A stretch of DNA of 64,000 bases from Gillisia hiemivivida (lineage in GTDB: Bacteria > Bacteroidota > Bacteroidia > Flavobacteriales > Flavobacteriaceae), in NCBI RefSeq assembly GCF_007997295.1, contig NZ_VORY01000005.1:1-64000 (forward strand), written 5' to 3'. Below the pieces are notes generated by a model. It had not been told where the DNA came from. It did no database searches and saw only the letters and a list, made by a program, of their open reading frames with translations. This document shows positions 36,650 through 46,794 of this stretch, in pieces (the stretch's first letter is position 1; each line of letters opens with the position of its first letter). A program made the position numbers and the translations under genes.

Positions 36650-36762
36650 AATTAAGAGCCTCGGGGGCAAGCATACCAGGTATGTCCCGATGGTTCTGGA
36701 GGAAAATACTTTTGAAAATTCGAGGCAAGCTTAAGGGAAAGAAACCCTCAATGAGGGATTAT
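36650..36762 (-). repeat. Dispersed repeat R, copy 7
   Basis: AATTAAGAGCCTCGGGGG start, TCCCGATGGTTCTGGAGG hairpin and the CCCTCAATGAGGGATTA end; the CGAGGC stem has lost its partner. On the minus strand it begins directly after the hairpin at 36762-36811, i.e. after the presumed terminator of the DsbA-like gene. Confidence 0.85.
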
Positions 36763-36811
36763 AAAGACTCAGCTCCATATCTATATACAAATATGAAGCT
36801 GAGTCTTTTAA
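36762..36811. terminator. Long hairpin, probable terminator
   Basis: AAAGACTCAGCT...CATAT pairs with ATATG...AGCTGAGTCTTT, about 17 pairs with one mismatch. It lies 100 bases beyond the stop of the leftward DsbA-like gene. T-runs on either side are short, so it may act in both directions or as an RNA 3' stabiliser. Confidence 0.6.
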
Positions 36812-36910
36812 AATTAAACTAATGTAAGCCGGATTAAATGAGGGTCTTTTTCTTATATAAAAATTAAAACTCTCTTTAATACCAAGGAGTTCAGCATTGC
36901 TTTTAATGGA

Positions 36911-37564
36911 TTATACATTTTTTTCTTGCAACAATTCAGTTAATAACTCTTTGAAAACAGCAACTGGTTGGGCCCCGGTAACAGCACTTTTTTGGTTAAA
37001 TACTATTGTTGGCACTGAGTTGACCCCTAAATTTTTCCAGTATGACTCTTCAGATTGAACCTGAAATCTAGCATCATCACTTTCTAATCTTGCCATCCCC
37101 TCATCTACATTTAGACCAACCTCTTTCAAGGCTAACTTTAGAATCTCTTTTGTAGAAACATCTTTTCTTTCACTAAAGAAAGATTCAACTAAACGCATTT
37201 TCAAATCTGTTTGTTTCCCATTTTCCTTTGCATAATCCAGCAAAATATGTGCATCCCTAGTATTAACCATTCTCATTTCTTCGAAATAGTCAAATTTAAA
37301 CCCTAGTTCAGCTCCAACTTCCGTCATATTCTTTTGGGAGCGTTTTTGATCTTCTAAACTTGCGCCGTACTTATTTGCAATGTGCTCTTGCACATTTTCA
37401 CCTTCTACCGGCATATTTGGATTAAGTTCAAAGGGATGCCATTCAATTTCTACTTTATTCTGAATTCCCATTTCAGAAATAGCCTTTTCTAAACGCTTGT
37501 ATCCAATGGTACACCAAGGGCACACCACATCTGATACTATATCTATTTTGATTTTATCGCTCAT
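36911..37564 (-). CDS. DsbA/FrnE family oxidoreductase
   Basis: 217 residues, cytosolic (no signal). Thioredoxin-fold with active site CPWC (Cys15, Cys18) in SDVVCPWCTIGYKRLE, then WHPFELNPNMP, and the cis-Pro loop VNSVPTIVFN. This is the FrnE/2-hydroxychromene-2-carboxylate isomerase-like subgroup, which acts in disulfide handling under oxidative stress or in polyketide metabolism. First of several redox genes with the EthD, AhpD-like and TetR genes upstream in the same direction. Confidence 0.9.
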   Translation of the reverse strand: MSDKIKIDIVSDVVCPWCTIGYKRLEKAISEMGIQNKVEIEWHPFELNPNMPVEGENVQEHIANKYGASLEDQKRSQKNMTEVGAELGFKFDYFEEMRMVNTRDAHILLDYAKENGKQTDLKMRLVESFFSERKDVSTKEILKLALKEVGLNVDEGMARLESDDARFQVQSEESYWKNLGVNSVPTIVFNQKSAVTGAQPVAVFKELLTELLQEKNV

Positions 37565-37600
37565 GTTATTTTTTATAAGTTGTTTTATTCAGAATCAAAA

Positions 37601-37912
37601 TTAGCTTACAATTTCACTAATTTGAAGTTCTCCTTCAACATTCGTATAGTTAGGAACATCCGCCGCAAATTTTTCAGCATGAGGTCCAAAAGACGATTGA
37701 AATGATTCTATTGAATCGAATGTTAAATGGGCTATTGCTACATAAGGTGCAAGTTCCCCAGGAACTCTTCCTCCAATCCCTATATTAAATTCAATCCCTT
37801 TTAGTGAATCTCCCAAGGTTTCAGCAATCATTGGTAAATGAGAGTTTTTATAATATTCTGAATCGAATTTTGTCTTTGGTCCGTTAGGATACATTACGCT
37901 TACTTTTATCAT
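37601..37912 (-). CDS. EthD family protein
   Basis: 103 residues. Dimeric alpha+beta barrel family: KVSVMYPNGPKTKFDSEYY and NSHLPMIAETLG carry the conserved N-terminal strand and the HxP motif, and AHLTFDSIESFQ the second half. EthD-like proteins support degradation of xenobiotics or act as small monooxygenase-like enzymes. It lies 36 bases before the DsbA-like gene in the same direction and is likely co-transcribed. The MITE copy 2 sits immediately upstream, so transcription from further upstream genes may be cut. Confidence 0.85.
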   Translation of the reverse strand: MIKVSVMYPNGPKTKFDSEYYKNSHLPMIAETLGDSLKGIEFNIGIGGRVPGELAPYVAIAHLTFDSIESFQSSFGPHAEKFAADVPNYTNVEGELQISEIVS

Positions 37913-37951
37913 CTTTATTTTATTACAAAAATCATGTTATTATTTATTTAT

Positions 37952-38176
37952 CATTGACGTCCGACAAAAGATATAAGACCGCTGCGCTGCTAGATTCAAG
38001 ACGTAAGACTTTATTCCAACTAATTTGAAAATCACTATTTTAATATGTATAAATTTTTCAAAAAAGAAAAAATAATTCTGTGTTCCAATAGCAAGCTCCT
38101 AAACATTGAAAACAGTCCTAATCCAGGTTAATTCTAGCCTCACCGAAATCCTGAATTTTTTTACCGGACAATACTA
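37952..38176. mobile_element. 225-bp MITE, copy 2 (9-bp target duplication TTTATTTAT)
   Basis: CATTGACGTCCGACAAAAG to TTTACCGGACAATACTA, flanked by TTTATTTAT at 37943-37951 and 38177-38185. Same length and same orientation as copy 1 with scattered substitutions. It lies between the EthD gene and the AhpD-like gene, right at the position expected for an intergenic promoter. Confidence 0.92.
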
Positions 38177-38206
38177 TTTATTTATTCTGAAAAATATGCC
38201 ATAACA

Positions 38207-38314
38207 AACTTATCAGAAAAACTCTGATAAGTTCTTGCAACTTGCTAAGCCATTTCAACTGGAAACAAATTAAATTCGTTCGTATTAATTACCTTCCGAA
38301 GTAATTCCGGAAGG
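38207..38314. terminator. Two hairpins downstream of the AhpD-like gene
   Basis: AACTTATCAGA with TCTGATAAGTT (38207-38233), and CCTTCCG with CGGAAGG (38292-38314). Both follow the stop of the leftward gene at 38358 and could end its transcript. T-runs are weak, so this is a tentative call. Confidence 0.45.
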
Positions 38315-38357
38315 CTTATTGATCATTTTACAATCTAGCGTGTTAAACCGTTTCATT

Positions 38358-38906
38358 CTATTTTTTCCAAGCGAATTTTTGAAATGGAGCATCTACTGGA
38401 GTTTTTGCTATATGATTAGTATAATTACTGATTACCTTTTGAGATAAGCCTAATATGATTTCCAAAACTTGTTTTTCACCATATCCTGCAGCATAAAATG
38501 CTTGAATTTCATTATCATTTACATTCCCTCTATTGCGAACTATAGATAATGTCATTTCTCTTAAGGCTTCTAATTTTGGGTTTTCAAGTGGCGATCTGTT
38601 GCGCAAAGCTTCTGTGATTTTTTCATCTACCTTCATCATCGCTGCAATACCTGTATGTGCCGGTACACAATAATGACATTCATGTTCTACGTTGATACTT
38701 TGCCATACAACAGTTAATTCTTCATTGTTAAAGGAAGAATCTACAAATAATTGATGAATGGTCTGATAAGCTTCTAGGATCCCTGGCGCACCAGCTAATA
38801 CACCATGCAAGCCTGGCACCATACCATATGCTTTTTGTGAGTTTTCTAATAATGATTTACTATCTGCTGGTGCAGATTCTATTGTGTAAACTTTTAATGT
38901 ACTCAT
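38358..38906 (-). CDS. Carboxymuconolactone decarboxylase/AhpD-like protein
   Basis: 182 residues. AhpD-type helical family with the redox motif ECHYCVPAHTGIA (CxxC followed by the His three residues on), in the first helix pair, and AAGYGEKQVLEIILGLSQ in the second. AhpD-like proteins reduce peroxides or act as thiol-linked peroxidase partners; others decarboxylate. The CxxC makes the redox role more likely. Upstream of the EthD and DsbA-like genes, downstream of the hypothetical and TetR genes, all in one direction. Confidence 0.87.
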   Translation of the reverse strand: MSTLKVYTIESAPADSKSLLENSQKAYGMVPGLHGVLAGAPGILEAYQTIHQLFVDSSFNNEELTVVWQSINVEHECHYCVPAHTGIAAMMKVDEKITEALRNRSPLENPKLEALREMTLSIVRNRGNVNDNEIQAFYAAGYGEKQVLEIILGLSQKVISNYTNHIAKTPVDAPFQKFAWKK

Positions 38907-39015
38907 AGTTTAAAATATTTAATAAATAATTGTTTATTTTCTCTAAGCAAAAGCTTAGTCCTAATTAAAAAATGTAAGCTTTTATAAATTTTAATTAATA
39001 ATTTCTATTCTAATT

Positions 39016-39441
39016 CTACCAATTTTCAATTAAATTTTGGATGTATGCATTAAATGTTCCCTTTCGAAATCTCTCATACAACAAATGCATTTCGTCATCT
39101 GAAAGAACTCTCAGGAACTTCGGATATGTATTCTCCAGTAATTCTTGAAATTCTTTATAGGTTCCCGATGATCTCGCACTTTTTCTTAGCAGTTTGGTAA
39201 GTTCTTTTTTAGTGAAAGTTTTACCATTTGAATAAAAATTAGCTTTCGAGGTTTTAGATTGCCTCAAAAAATCTCGATACTTAAACTCCTCGTTTAAAAG
39301 TATATCTGATGTAAATTGATTGAGTCCCTTTTCAATCTTAGATACTGTCCTGGAATTAGAATTCAAAGCTACCGCATAGTCTTGAGCAGAGAGCGATACT
39401 GAATAAACCAGTAAAGTAAATATTAGAATTAAATTTTTCAT
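39016..39441 (-). CDS. Secreted hypothetical protein
   Basis: 141 residues with signal peptide MKNLILIFTLLVYSVSLSAQ. The mature part is helical and basic (KEFQELLENTYPKFLRVLSDDE; split as needed) with no cysteine. No family recognised. It lies 98 bases after the TetR gene in the same direction and may belong to its regulon. Confidence 0.6.
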   Translation of the reverse strand: MKNLILIFTLLVYSVSLSAQDYAVALNSNSRTVSKIEKGLNQFTSDILLNEEFKYRDFLRQSKTSKANFYSNGKTFTKKELTKLLRKSARSSGTYKEFQELLENTYPKFLRVLSDDEMHLLYERFRKGTFNAYIQNLIENW

Positions 39442-39519
39442 ATCATTAAATTTTTAAAATTGTTATTAGTGCTTATCTAAGCAAACGCTTAGTTTAATAG
39501 TAAAAAAATATTACATTTT

Positions 39520-39562
39520 AATCAAGAACCTCGGGGAATTAAACCCTCAATGAGGGATTAAA
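39520..39562 (-). repeat. Dispersed repeat R, copy 8 (43-bp short form)
   Basis: AATCAAGAACCTCGGGGAAT followed by TAAACCCTCAATGAGGGATTAA: both ends of the element without its middle, as though the two CCTCGGGG boxes of a full copy had recombined. It codes for the last seven residues and the stop of the TetR gene. Confidence 0.9.
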
Positions 39563-40111
39563 TATCATTTCAATGTAATCTTCAAGTTCAGATTCATTTT
39601 GGATCCTGGAACCTAATGAAAGACCTAACATAGATGTAGTTAAATAATTGGCTTGCTTCTCTACTATTTCTTGTGATCTATTTTTATCTTGTTTTAAATT
39701 ATTTATAAATAAAGATCTTAGCTCCTCTGTAAATTTCATTAATTCCACCATAAGATCTGGTTCAGCTTTGTTCCCAAGTTCACTTACAGTATTACACACA
39801 AGACAACCTTTACCCTCTTCATTTTCTTTTGTGAATTCTAAAAAGTCATAGAAGAATTGCTTAATTCCAACAAGCCCATTATTAGAATTTTTTAAAATAT
39901 TTCTAATACTATTTAACTCACTTTTATAGGCCTTAATACTTTCAACAAAAACCCCATGTTTATTTCCAAAACTTGAATAAATAGAAAATTGGTTGATGCC
40001 CATTTCCTTTTCCAACATACGTACCGAAGTTGCTTCAAAGCCATTACGCCAAAAAAGGTTCATCGCCTTTTGGATAACATCTTCTTCTTTATATTGTTTA
40101 GTTCTTGCCAT
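39539..40111 (-). CDS. TetR/AcrR family regulator with repeat-derived C-terminus
   Basis: 190 residues. N-terminal helix-turn-helix: VIQKAMNLFWRNGFEATSVR then MLEKEMGINQFSIYSSFGNK. The ligand domain contains KGCLVCNTVSELG with two Cys, typical of the TetR_C subgroup that often controls CMD, EthD or oxidoreductase genes. The final FNPSLRV and the stop come from repeat copy R8, so the native end has been replaced. Likely regulates the leftward genes 39441-36911, which share its direction; no operator is proven. Confidence 0.88.
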   Translation of the reverse strand: MARTKQYKEEDVIQKAMNLFWRNGFEATSVRMLEKEMGINQFSIYSSFGNKHGVFVESIKAYKSELNSIRNILKNSNNGLVGIKQFFYDFLEFTKENEEGKGCLVCNTVSELGNKAEPDLMVELMKFTEELRSLFINNLKQDKNRSQEIVEKQANYLTTSMLGLSLGSRIQNESELEDYIEMIFNPSLRV

Positions 40112-40215
40112 TGTTTTTTATTCCTATGCAAAACTATGCAATTGCTTAGTTATAAAAAAATCCTTTAACTTTTCCTTAATAATACAACTGCTAAATCTTA
40201 ATCCCAATATGTTTA

Positions 40216-40357
40216 AATCAAGAACCTCGGGGCAAGCCCACAAGGTATTTCCCGATGGTTCGGGAGGAAAATACTTTTAAAAATTCGAGGCAAGCCCGCC
40301 TGAATGAAATTCTTTTCGGGCAGGCTTTGGGGAATTAAACCCTCAATGAGGGATTAA
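40216..40357 (-). repeat. Dispersed repeat R, copy 9 (full length)
   Basis: A complete 142-bp copy between the divergent TetR and DUF3820 genes, with all four hairpin blocks and both ends (AATCAAGAACCTCGGGG and CCCTCAATGAGGGATTAA). It is the reference for the element in this window. Unlike most copies it is not next to a gene end. Confidence 0.92.
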
Positions 40358-40459
40358 AATTTTATTCTTTTTTGTATCTGTTATACTCGGCGTTAAAATA
40401 AGTTTTCAATAAAAAATAAAAACGAGTTCTCTAAAATTTTTAGTTCTTATTTTAGCAGC

Positions 40460-40696
40460 ATGGAATTAAAGCCAGATAAAAAAGCGCTAATAGAATTAGC
40501 CTACGCTAAGATGTATTTTGGTAAATACAAAGGATTATTTTTATCTGAAATACCTGAATATTATCTTATCTGGTACAGGCAAAAAGGATTTCCAGAAGGA
40601 AAATTAGGAGATCAGCTTCAACAGGTCACTGAACTTAAAGTAAACGGGATGGAAAGCATACTTCGAAATATCCGCCTTAGATACCCTAATAATTAA
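40460..40696 (+). CDS. DUF3820 family protein
   Basis: 78 residues, normal for the family. Conserved block AKMYFGKYKGLFLSEIPEYY followed by LIWYRQKGFPEGKLGDQL. Function unknown; the family often occurs near nucleotide or DNA metabolism genes. Here it is 124 bases upstream of pyrG in the same direction, an arrangement shared among flavobacteria as far as I recall. Confidence 0.85.
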   Translation: MELKPDKKALIELAYAKMYFGKYKGLFLSEIPEYYLIWYRQKGFPEGKLGDQLQQVTELKVNGMESILRNIRLRYPNN

Positions 40697-40784
40697 GCAT
40701 CCCAACCAATTATTGTATTGATTTCTCACCTAAAATATTAGGCTTAAAATTGCGAGCTTTTTTCTATTCTTCTTTGTAATTTAG

Positions 40785-42464
<1,680 letters not shown>

Positions 42465-42532
42465 ACGGTCATTTTTTTGACTAACAATAACTCTAAGTGA
42501 TAGAGAACACTTAGTTTACTTTATATTTTAAC

Positions 42533-44386
42533 ATGGAAGAAAAAAAATTTGACGTACAATCCTTAATAGGATTTTTCCTTATTGGTGGACTTTTAATATG
42601 GATGTTGTACAACAATTCCTTTGAGAATAACGAAGCTGAAGATAAACAAGATACTATAGAACAGGTTGAGACTGTTCCTCAAGAAACTAATACTTCACAA
42701 AAAGATGTTGCTATCCAGGAGATGGATTCTACAGCAAGAGCTAGAGTGCAGGAATCATTAGGAACTTTTGGTTATTCTGCAACATTAGCTTCAGCATCAA
42801 ATGAAACTACTAAGTTAGCTAACGACGTTTTAGATTTAAACATCGATAATAAAGGTGGTTATATCTCTGAAGCAAGGATGACTCAGTTTAAAACCTACGA
42901 TTCTATTCCTGTTTATCTTATAAAGGATGGAAATGCATCTTTAAACTTAAATTTTACCACTTCTGACGGTCGCGTGATCAATACAAAAGATATGTATTTT
43001 GAACCTACTTTATCAGAAAGTGGAAACAATCAGGTGCTTTCTATGAAACTAAAGGTTTCAGAATCTGAATATCTAGAATATGTATATGTGATGAAACCGG
43101 GAGAATATATGTTGGATTTCAGCATTCGTTCTCAAGGTTTAAGAGATGTTATAAGTAGTTCTAATGCTGTGAATCTAGACTGGCAACTAAAAGGATATCG
43201 ACATTCTAAGAGTATTTCCTATGAAAACAGATATACCGAATTAGCATGGGAATATGAAGATGGGGACGATGACTATCTTGGACAAGGAGAATTGAAGGAT
43301 GATGAAGCAGATGATATATCCTGGGTTGCTTATAAACAACACTTCTTTTCTTCAATTTTATTAACCGATACTCCTTTTGCCACAGGTAAATTCATTTCTA
43401 AAAATCTTGTTGAAGATGAAGAAATAGATACCGTTTACACCAAGGAATTTGCAACTACGTTGCCATTAGAATTAAAAGGCGGAGAACTTAATTATAATAT
43501 GAATTGGTACTACGGACCAACAGATTATAAAATTTTAAACGATTACGATAGAAACCTAGACGAAGTTGTACCATTAGGTTGGGGAATTTTTGGTTGGATT
43601 AACAAATATGTATTTATTCCGTTTTTCGCGTTCTTATCAGGGTTTTTACCTAGTTATGGGATTGCAATTATTGTAATGACTATTGTAGTAAGAATTGTAC
43701 TCTCACCAGTAACTTACAAGTCTTATTTATCTCAAGCTAAAATGAAGGTTTTAAAACCTGAAATTAATGAGCTTAACGAGAAATATAAGGACAATGCAAT
43801 GAAAAAGCAGCAGGAAACCATGAAGCTTTATAGCAAGGCAGGAGCCAGCCCTATGAGTGGATGTTTGCCAGCATTAATGCAGATTCCGGTCTTTTATGCC
43901 TTATTTCAGTTCTTTCCTAGTGCCTTCCAATTGAGGCAAAAAGGATTCCTTTGGGCAGATGACCTTTCTAGCTACGATACTATAGCAGAATTGCCATTTA
44001 CCATTCCATTCTATGGAGATCACGTGAGTTTATTCCCGATTTTGGCATCTATTGCTATCTTCATTTACATGATGATGACAACCGGTCAAACAATGCAGAA
44101 CAATCAGCAACCAGGAATGCCTAACATGAAATTTATCATGTACTTATCTCCTATCATGATGTTGTTCTTCTTTAACAACTATGCCAGTGGACTTTCACTT
44201 TACTATTTTGTATCTAATTTAATTACAATCGGGATCATGCTTGTAATTAAGTATGCTATAATAGATGAAGAAAAGATCCATGCTAAAATCCAGGAGAATA
44301 AAAAGAAACCTAAGAAGCAAGGAAAGTTTGCTAAGAAAATGCAAGACATTATGGAGCAAGCAGAACAACAGAAAAATAAGAAATAA
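42533..44386 (+). CDS. yidC: Membrane protein insertase YidC
   Basis: 617 residues. First helix SLIGFFLIGGLLIWMLYNN, then a large periplasmic beta-sandwich (about 60-345) as in Gram-negative YidC, then the conserved insertase core of five helices: GFLPSYGIAIIVMTIVVRIV, CLPALMQIPVFYALFQFFPS, LFPILASIAIFIYMMMTTG, and MMLFFFNNYASGLSLYYFVS. A basic tail (KKPKKQGKFAKKMQ) may bind the ribosome. It inserts and folds inner membrane proteins with or without SecYEG. Probably an operon with pyrG, ended by the terminator at 44406. Confidence 0.96.
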   Translation: MEEKKFDVQSLIGFFLIGGLLIWMLYNNSFENNEAEDKQDTIEQVETVPQETNTSQKDVAIQEMDSTARARVQESLGTFGYSATLASASNETTKLANDVLDLNIDNKGGYISEARMTQFKTYDSIPVYLIKDGNASLNLNFTTSDGRVINTKDMYFEPTLSESGNNQVLSMKLKVSESEYLEYVYVMKPGEYMLDFSIRSQGLRDVISSSNAVNLDWQLKGYRHSKSISYENRYTELAWEYEDGDDDYLGQGELKDDEADDISWVAYKQHFFSSILLTDTPFATGKFISKNLVEDEEIDTVYTKEFATTLPLELKGGELNYNMNWYYGPTDYKILNDYDRNLDEVVPLGWGIFGWINKYVFIPFFAFLSGFLPSYGIAIIVMTIVVRIVLSPVTYKSYLSQAKMKVLKPEINELNEKYKDNAMKKQQETMKLYSKAGASPMSGCLPALMQIPVFYALFQFFPSAFQLRQKGFLWADDLSSYDTIAELPFTIPFYGDHVSLFPILASIAIFIYMMMTTGQTMQNNQQPGMPNMKFIMYLSPIMMLFFFNNYASGLSLYYFVSNLITIGIMLVIKYAIIDEEKIHAKIQENKKKPKKQGKFAKKMQDIMEQAEQQKNKK

Positions 44387-44405
44387 AAGATTTTAATATC
44401 ATTTA

Positions 44406-44437
44406 AAAGGTTCGATAAATTATCGAACCTTTTTTTA
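44406..44437 (+). terminator. Terminator of the pyrG-yidC unit
   Basis: AGGTTCGATA with TATCGAACCT around AAT, followed by seven T. Repeat copy R10 starts in the same T run. Confidence 0.9.
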
Positions 44438-44550
44438 TTTAATCCCTCATTGAGGGTTTAATTCCCCGAGGCTTGCCTCGAATTTTTAAAAGTATTTTCC
44501 TCTCGAACCATCGGGACATACCTCATGGGCTTCCCCCGAGGTTCTTGATT
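44438..44550 (+). repeat. Dispersed repeat R, copy 10
   Basis: Plus orientation, TTTAATCCCTCATTGAGGG to CCCCCGAGGTTCTTGATT. It follows the yidC terminator without a gap, the same relation as R7 to the hairpin behind the DsbA-like gene. Lacks the CCCGCC...GGCGGG part of the central stem. Confidence 0.9.
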
Positions 44551-44655
44551 TATTTAGTTCCCGAAAGTTGCCTTCATCATAATTTATAATAAAAACCTTT
44601 TTTCAAAGTTATATTTGAAATCCTATCTTTACAATCCAAATTAAAACCTATTGAT

Positions 44656-45081
44656 ATGAAAAAGATCTTTTTACTATTTTTTAGCTTAGCATTATTAACC
44701 TCTTGTAGTAGCGATGATGACGGAGGAACCTCGGGAGATGATAAAATTCTAGGTAAGTGGTTCGTTACAGAAATTAATAATACTGGTGCTTTCCCTATTG
44801 AAATAAATGATTGCAACAGACAATCATTTATCGATTTTAAATCCGATTTTACAGCTGACTCTGCATTATATGCTGAAGAAAATGGAGAATGTAATGTAGA
44901 TAATTCAGAAAATGACGATTGGAGTAGTTTAGGGGATTCTAGATATAGGTTTGTAATACCTTTTGAAGGAATTGGTGCTCAAGCAGGAAGAGCAGATTTC
45001 AATGCCGATCTTACTGAATTTATATTTTATCCTGATTTCCTTGCTGGACAGAACACCAATATCGTATTCGAAAAAAGATAA
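44656..45081 (+). CDS. Lipocalin-like lipoprotein
   Basis: 141 residues. Lipoprotein signal MKKIFLLFFSLALLTSC with lipid-bearing Cys17, then a Ser/Asp linker (SSDDDGGTSGDD), common in flavobacterial surface lipoproteins and possibly part of a surface-export signal. The body starts ILGKWFVTEI, the lipocalin-type first strand, and ends IVFEKR. Function unknown. Own terminator downstream. Confidence 0.75.
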   Translation: MKKIFLLFFSLALLTSCSSDDDGGTSGDDKILGKWFVTEINNTGAFPIEINDCNRQSFIDFKSDFTADSALYAEENGECNVDNSENDDWSSLGDSRYRFVIPFEGIGAQAGRADFNADLTEFIFYPDFLAGQNTNIVFEKR

Positions 45082-45104
45082 AATTTAATAACATAGAATC
45101 AAAA

Positions 45105-45130
45105 GAGGGTAGTTTTTACTACCTTTTTTT
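45105..45130 (+). terminator. Terminator of the lipocalin-like gene
   Basis: AGGGTAG with CTACCTT around TTTTTA, followed by seven T. Confidence 0.8.
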
Positions 45131-45149
45131 GTTAGCTTAAATTAAGAAC

Positions 45150-45420
45150 AAGGGCATCAAAAAAATCACGTTTTCGTCAAGCTGAGACCCGTGATAAATA
45201 AATTTATCTAACGTAGGAAATAGAGGTATGAAAGATGCTGAGCATGACGGAAGATAAAACCAGTATTGTCACCCTGAACTTGTTTCAGGGTCTCTTATTT
45301 CGGGCAACGAAAAATACGGTAATGTTAACTTGTTTCAGCTTCTAAGCTTTTAGACCCCAATCCGTTGAGATCCTGAAATAATTCCGATAGCTAATGGAAC
45401 AGGATGACGAATCATTTACT
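45150..45420 (+). repeat. Mosaic repeat B, copy 1 (upstream of mnmA)
   Basis: About 260 bp. Blocks in order: GTCAAGCTGAGACCCGTGAT, a stretch TTATCTAACGTAGGAAATAG, GATGCTGAGCATGACGGAAG, and GTCACCCTGAACTTGTTTCA with its completing GGGTCT (hairpin CACCCTGAA/TTTCAGGGT). The same order recurs at 46795-47046 on the far side of mnmA, so the gene is flanked by direct repeats. Confidence 0.8.
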
Positions 45421-45445
45421 ATTTAGAAAACCACTTATAATTTCG

Positions 45446-45453
45446 TAATTTTG
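45446..45453 (+). promoter_or_regulatory. -7 promoter box of mnmA
   Basis: TAATTTTG, exact TAnnTTTG, 68 bases before the ATG at 45522. The long leader suggests room for post-transcriptional control. Confidence 0.6.
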
Positions 45454-45521
45454 CAGACGGAAATCCGACAATTATAAGAATTATCAAACCTCCGATTTGT
45501 TGGAGTGAAGGAAGTTAAAAT

Positions 45522-46709
45522 ATGAAAAAAGTAGTGGTTGGTCTATCTGGAGGAGTAGATTCTAGTGTGACCGCATATTTATTGCAACAACAGGGATATG
45601 AAGTTATAGGCTTGTTCATGAAGAACTGGCACGATGATACCGTAACTATTTCTGATGAATGCCCATGGTTGGATGATAGCAATGATGCTATGATGGTTGC
45701 TGAAAAATTAGGGATTCCATTCCAAACAGTAGATTTAAGTGAGGAATACAAGGAGCGTATTGTAGATTATATGTTTCGTGAATATGAGTTAGGTCGTACT
45801 CCTAATCCAGATGTACTTTGCAATCGAGAAATAAAATTTGATGTCTTTATGAAGATCGCTCTTTCTTTGGGAGCAGATTATGTTGCCACAGGACATTATT
45901 GTAGAAAAGGTATTATAGAGAAAGATGGGGAAACTGTCTACCAACTTTTAGCAGGTAAAGATGATAATAAGGATCAGTCTTATTTCCTATGTCAGCTTAC
46001 TCAAGAGCAGCTTTCTAAAACGCTTTTCCCAATTGGAGAGCTTCTAAAACCAGAGGTGCGAAAAATTGCTGCTGAACAAGATCTTATCACTGCCGATAAA
46101 AAAGACTCCCAAGGGCTTTGTTTTATTGGGAAGGTTAGATTACCAGAATTTCTTCAGCAAAAACTGAAAGCAAAAGAGGGAGTAATTGTAGAAATAGATT
46201 CTCATAGAGAACAATATCAAGATCTACCAGTTCATTTCAACTCTAAAGCGGAGGAATTGGAGCTTCTTTCTAAGAAGTTTCAGTATGAACTAGCAGATGG
46301 AAAAATAGTTGGAAAACACCAAGGAGCTCACTATTTCACTAAAGGACAACGAAAAGGTTTGGCAGTGGGTGGAACGCCGGAACCTTTATTTGTGATAGAT
46401 ACAGATGTAGATGAGAATATTATCTATACAGGTCAAGGAAAAGAACATCCGGGCTTATTTAGAAAAGCGTTGTTTGTTAAAAATGAAGAAGTACACTGGG
46501 TTCGTAAAGATCTAGCAATTGCGCCAGATTCTGAACTTAAAGTTCAGGCCCGAATTAGATATAGACAAGAATTACAGGAAGCTACCTTGCATCAAACCGA
46601 AAACGGACTCTATGTGCTGTTCGAAAAAGCGCAATCGGCAATAACAGGGGGACAATTTGTTGCTTGGTATTTAGAAGATGAATTGGTGGGGTCTGGAGTG
46701 ATTTCATAA
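45522..46709 (+). CDS. mnmA: tRNA-specific 2-thiouridylase MnmA
   Basis: 395 residues. PP-loop [13 protein letters not shown] at the start, the catalytic cysteines in [12 protein letters not shown] and [11 protein letters not shown], and a C-terminal beta-barrel ([14 protein letters not shown]). It thiolates U34 of the tRNAs for Lys, Glu and Gln. The length is at the upper end for the family because of an insertion around residue 230 ([15 protein letters not shown] region), seen in Bacteroidota enzymes. Monocistronic, flanked by mosaic repeats. Confidence 0.96.
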   Translation: MKKVVVGLSGGVDSSVTAYLLQQQGYEVIGLFMKNWHDDTVTISDECPWLDDSNDAMMVAEKLGIPFQTVDLSEEYKERIVDYMFREYELGRTPNPDVLCNREIKFDVFMKIALSLGADYVATGHYCRKGIIEKDGETVYQLLAGKDDNKDQSYFLCQLTQEQLSKTLFPIGELLKPEVRKIAAEQDLITADKKDSQGLCFIGKVRLPEFLQQKLKAKEGVIVEIDSHREQYQDLPVHFNSKAEELELLSKKFQYELADGKIVGKHQGAHYFTKGQRKGLAVGGTPEPLFVIDTDVDENIIYTGQGKEHPGLFRKALFVKNEEVHWVRKDLAIAPDSELKVQARIRYRQELQEATLHQTENGLYVLFEKAQSAITGGQFVAWYLEDELVGSGVIS

Positions 46710-46715
46710 ATTTGA

Positions 46716-46738
46716 TTTTATTTTATTTTATTTTATTT
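46716..46738. repeat. TTTTA microsatellite after mnmA
   Basis: Four to five TTTTA units directly after the mnmA stop. It could slip during replication but has no coding effect. Confidence 0.7.
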
Positions 46739-46794
46739 GAAGATTGAAATTGATTGAGAAATATGGGATATCCGCAATTAATATCAACGCGGGC

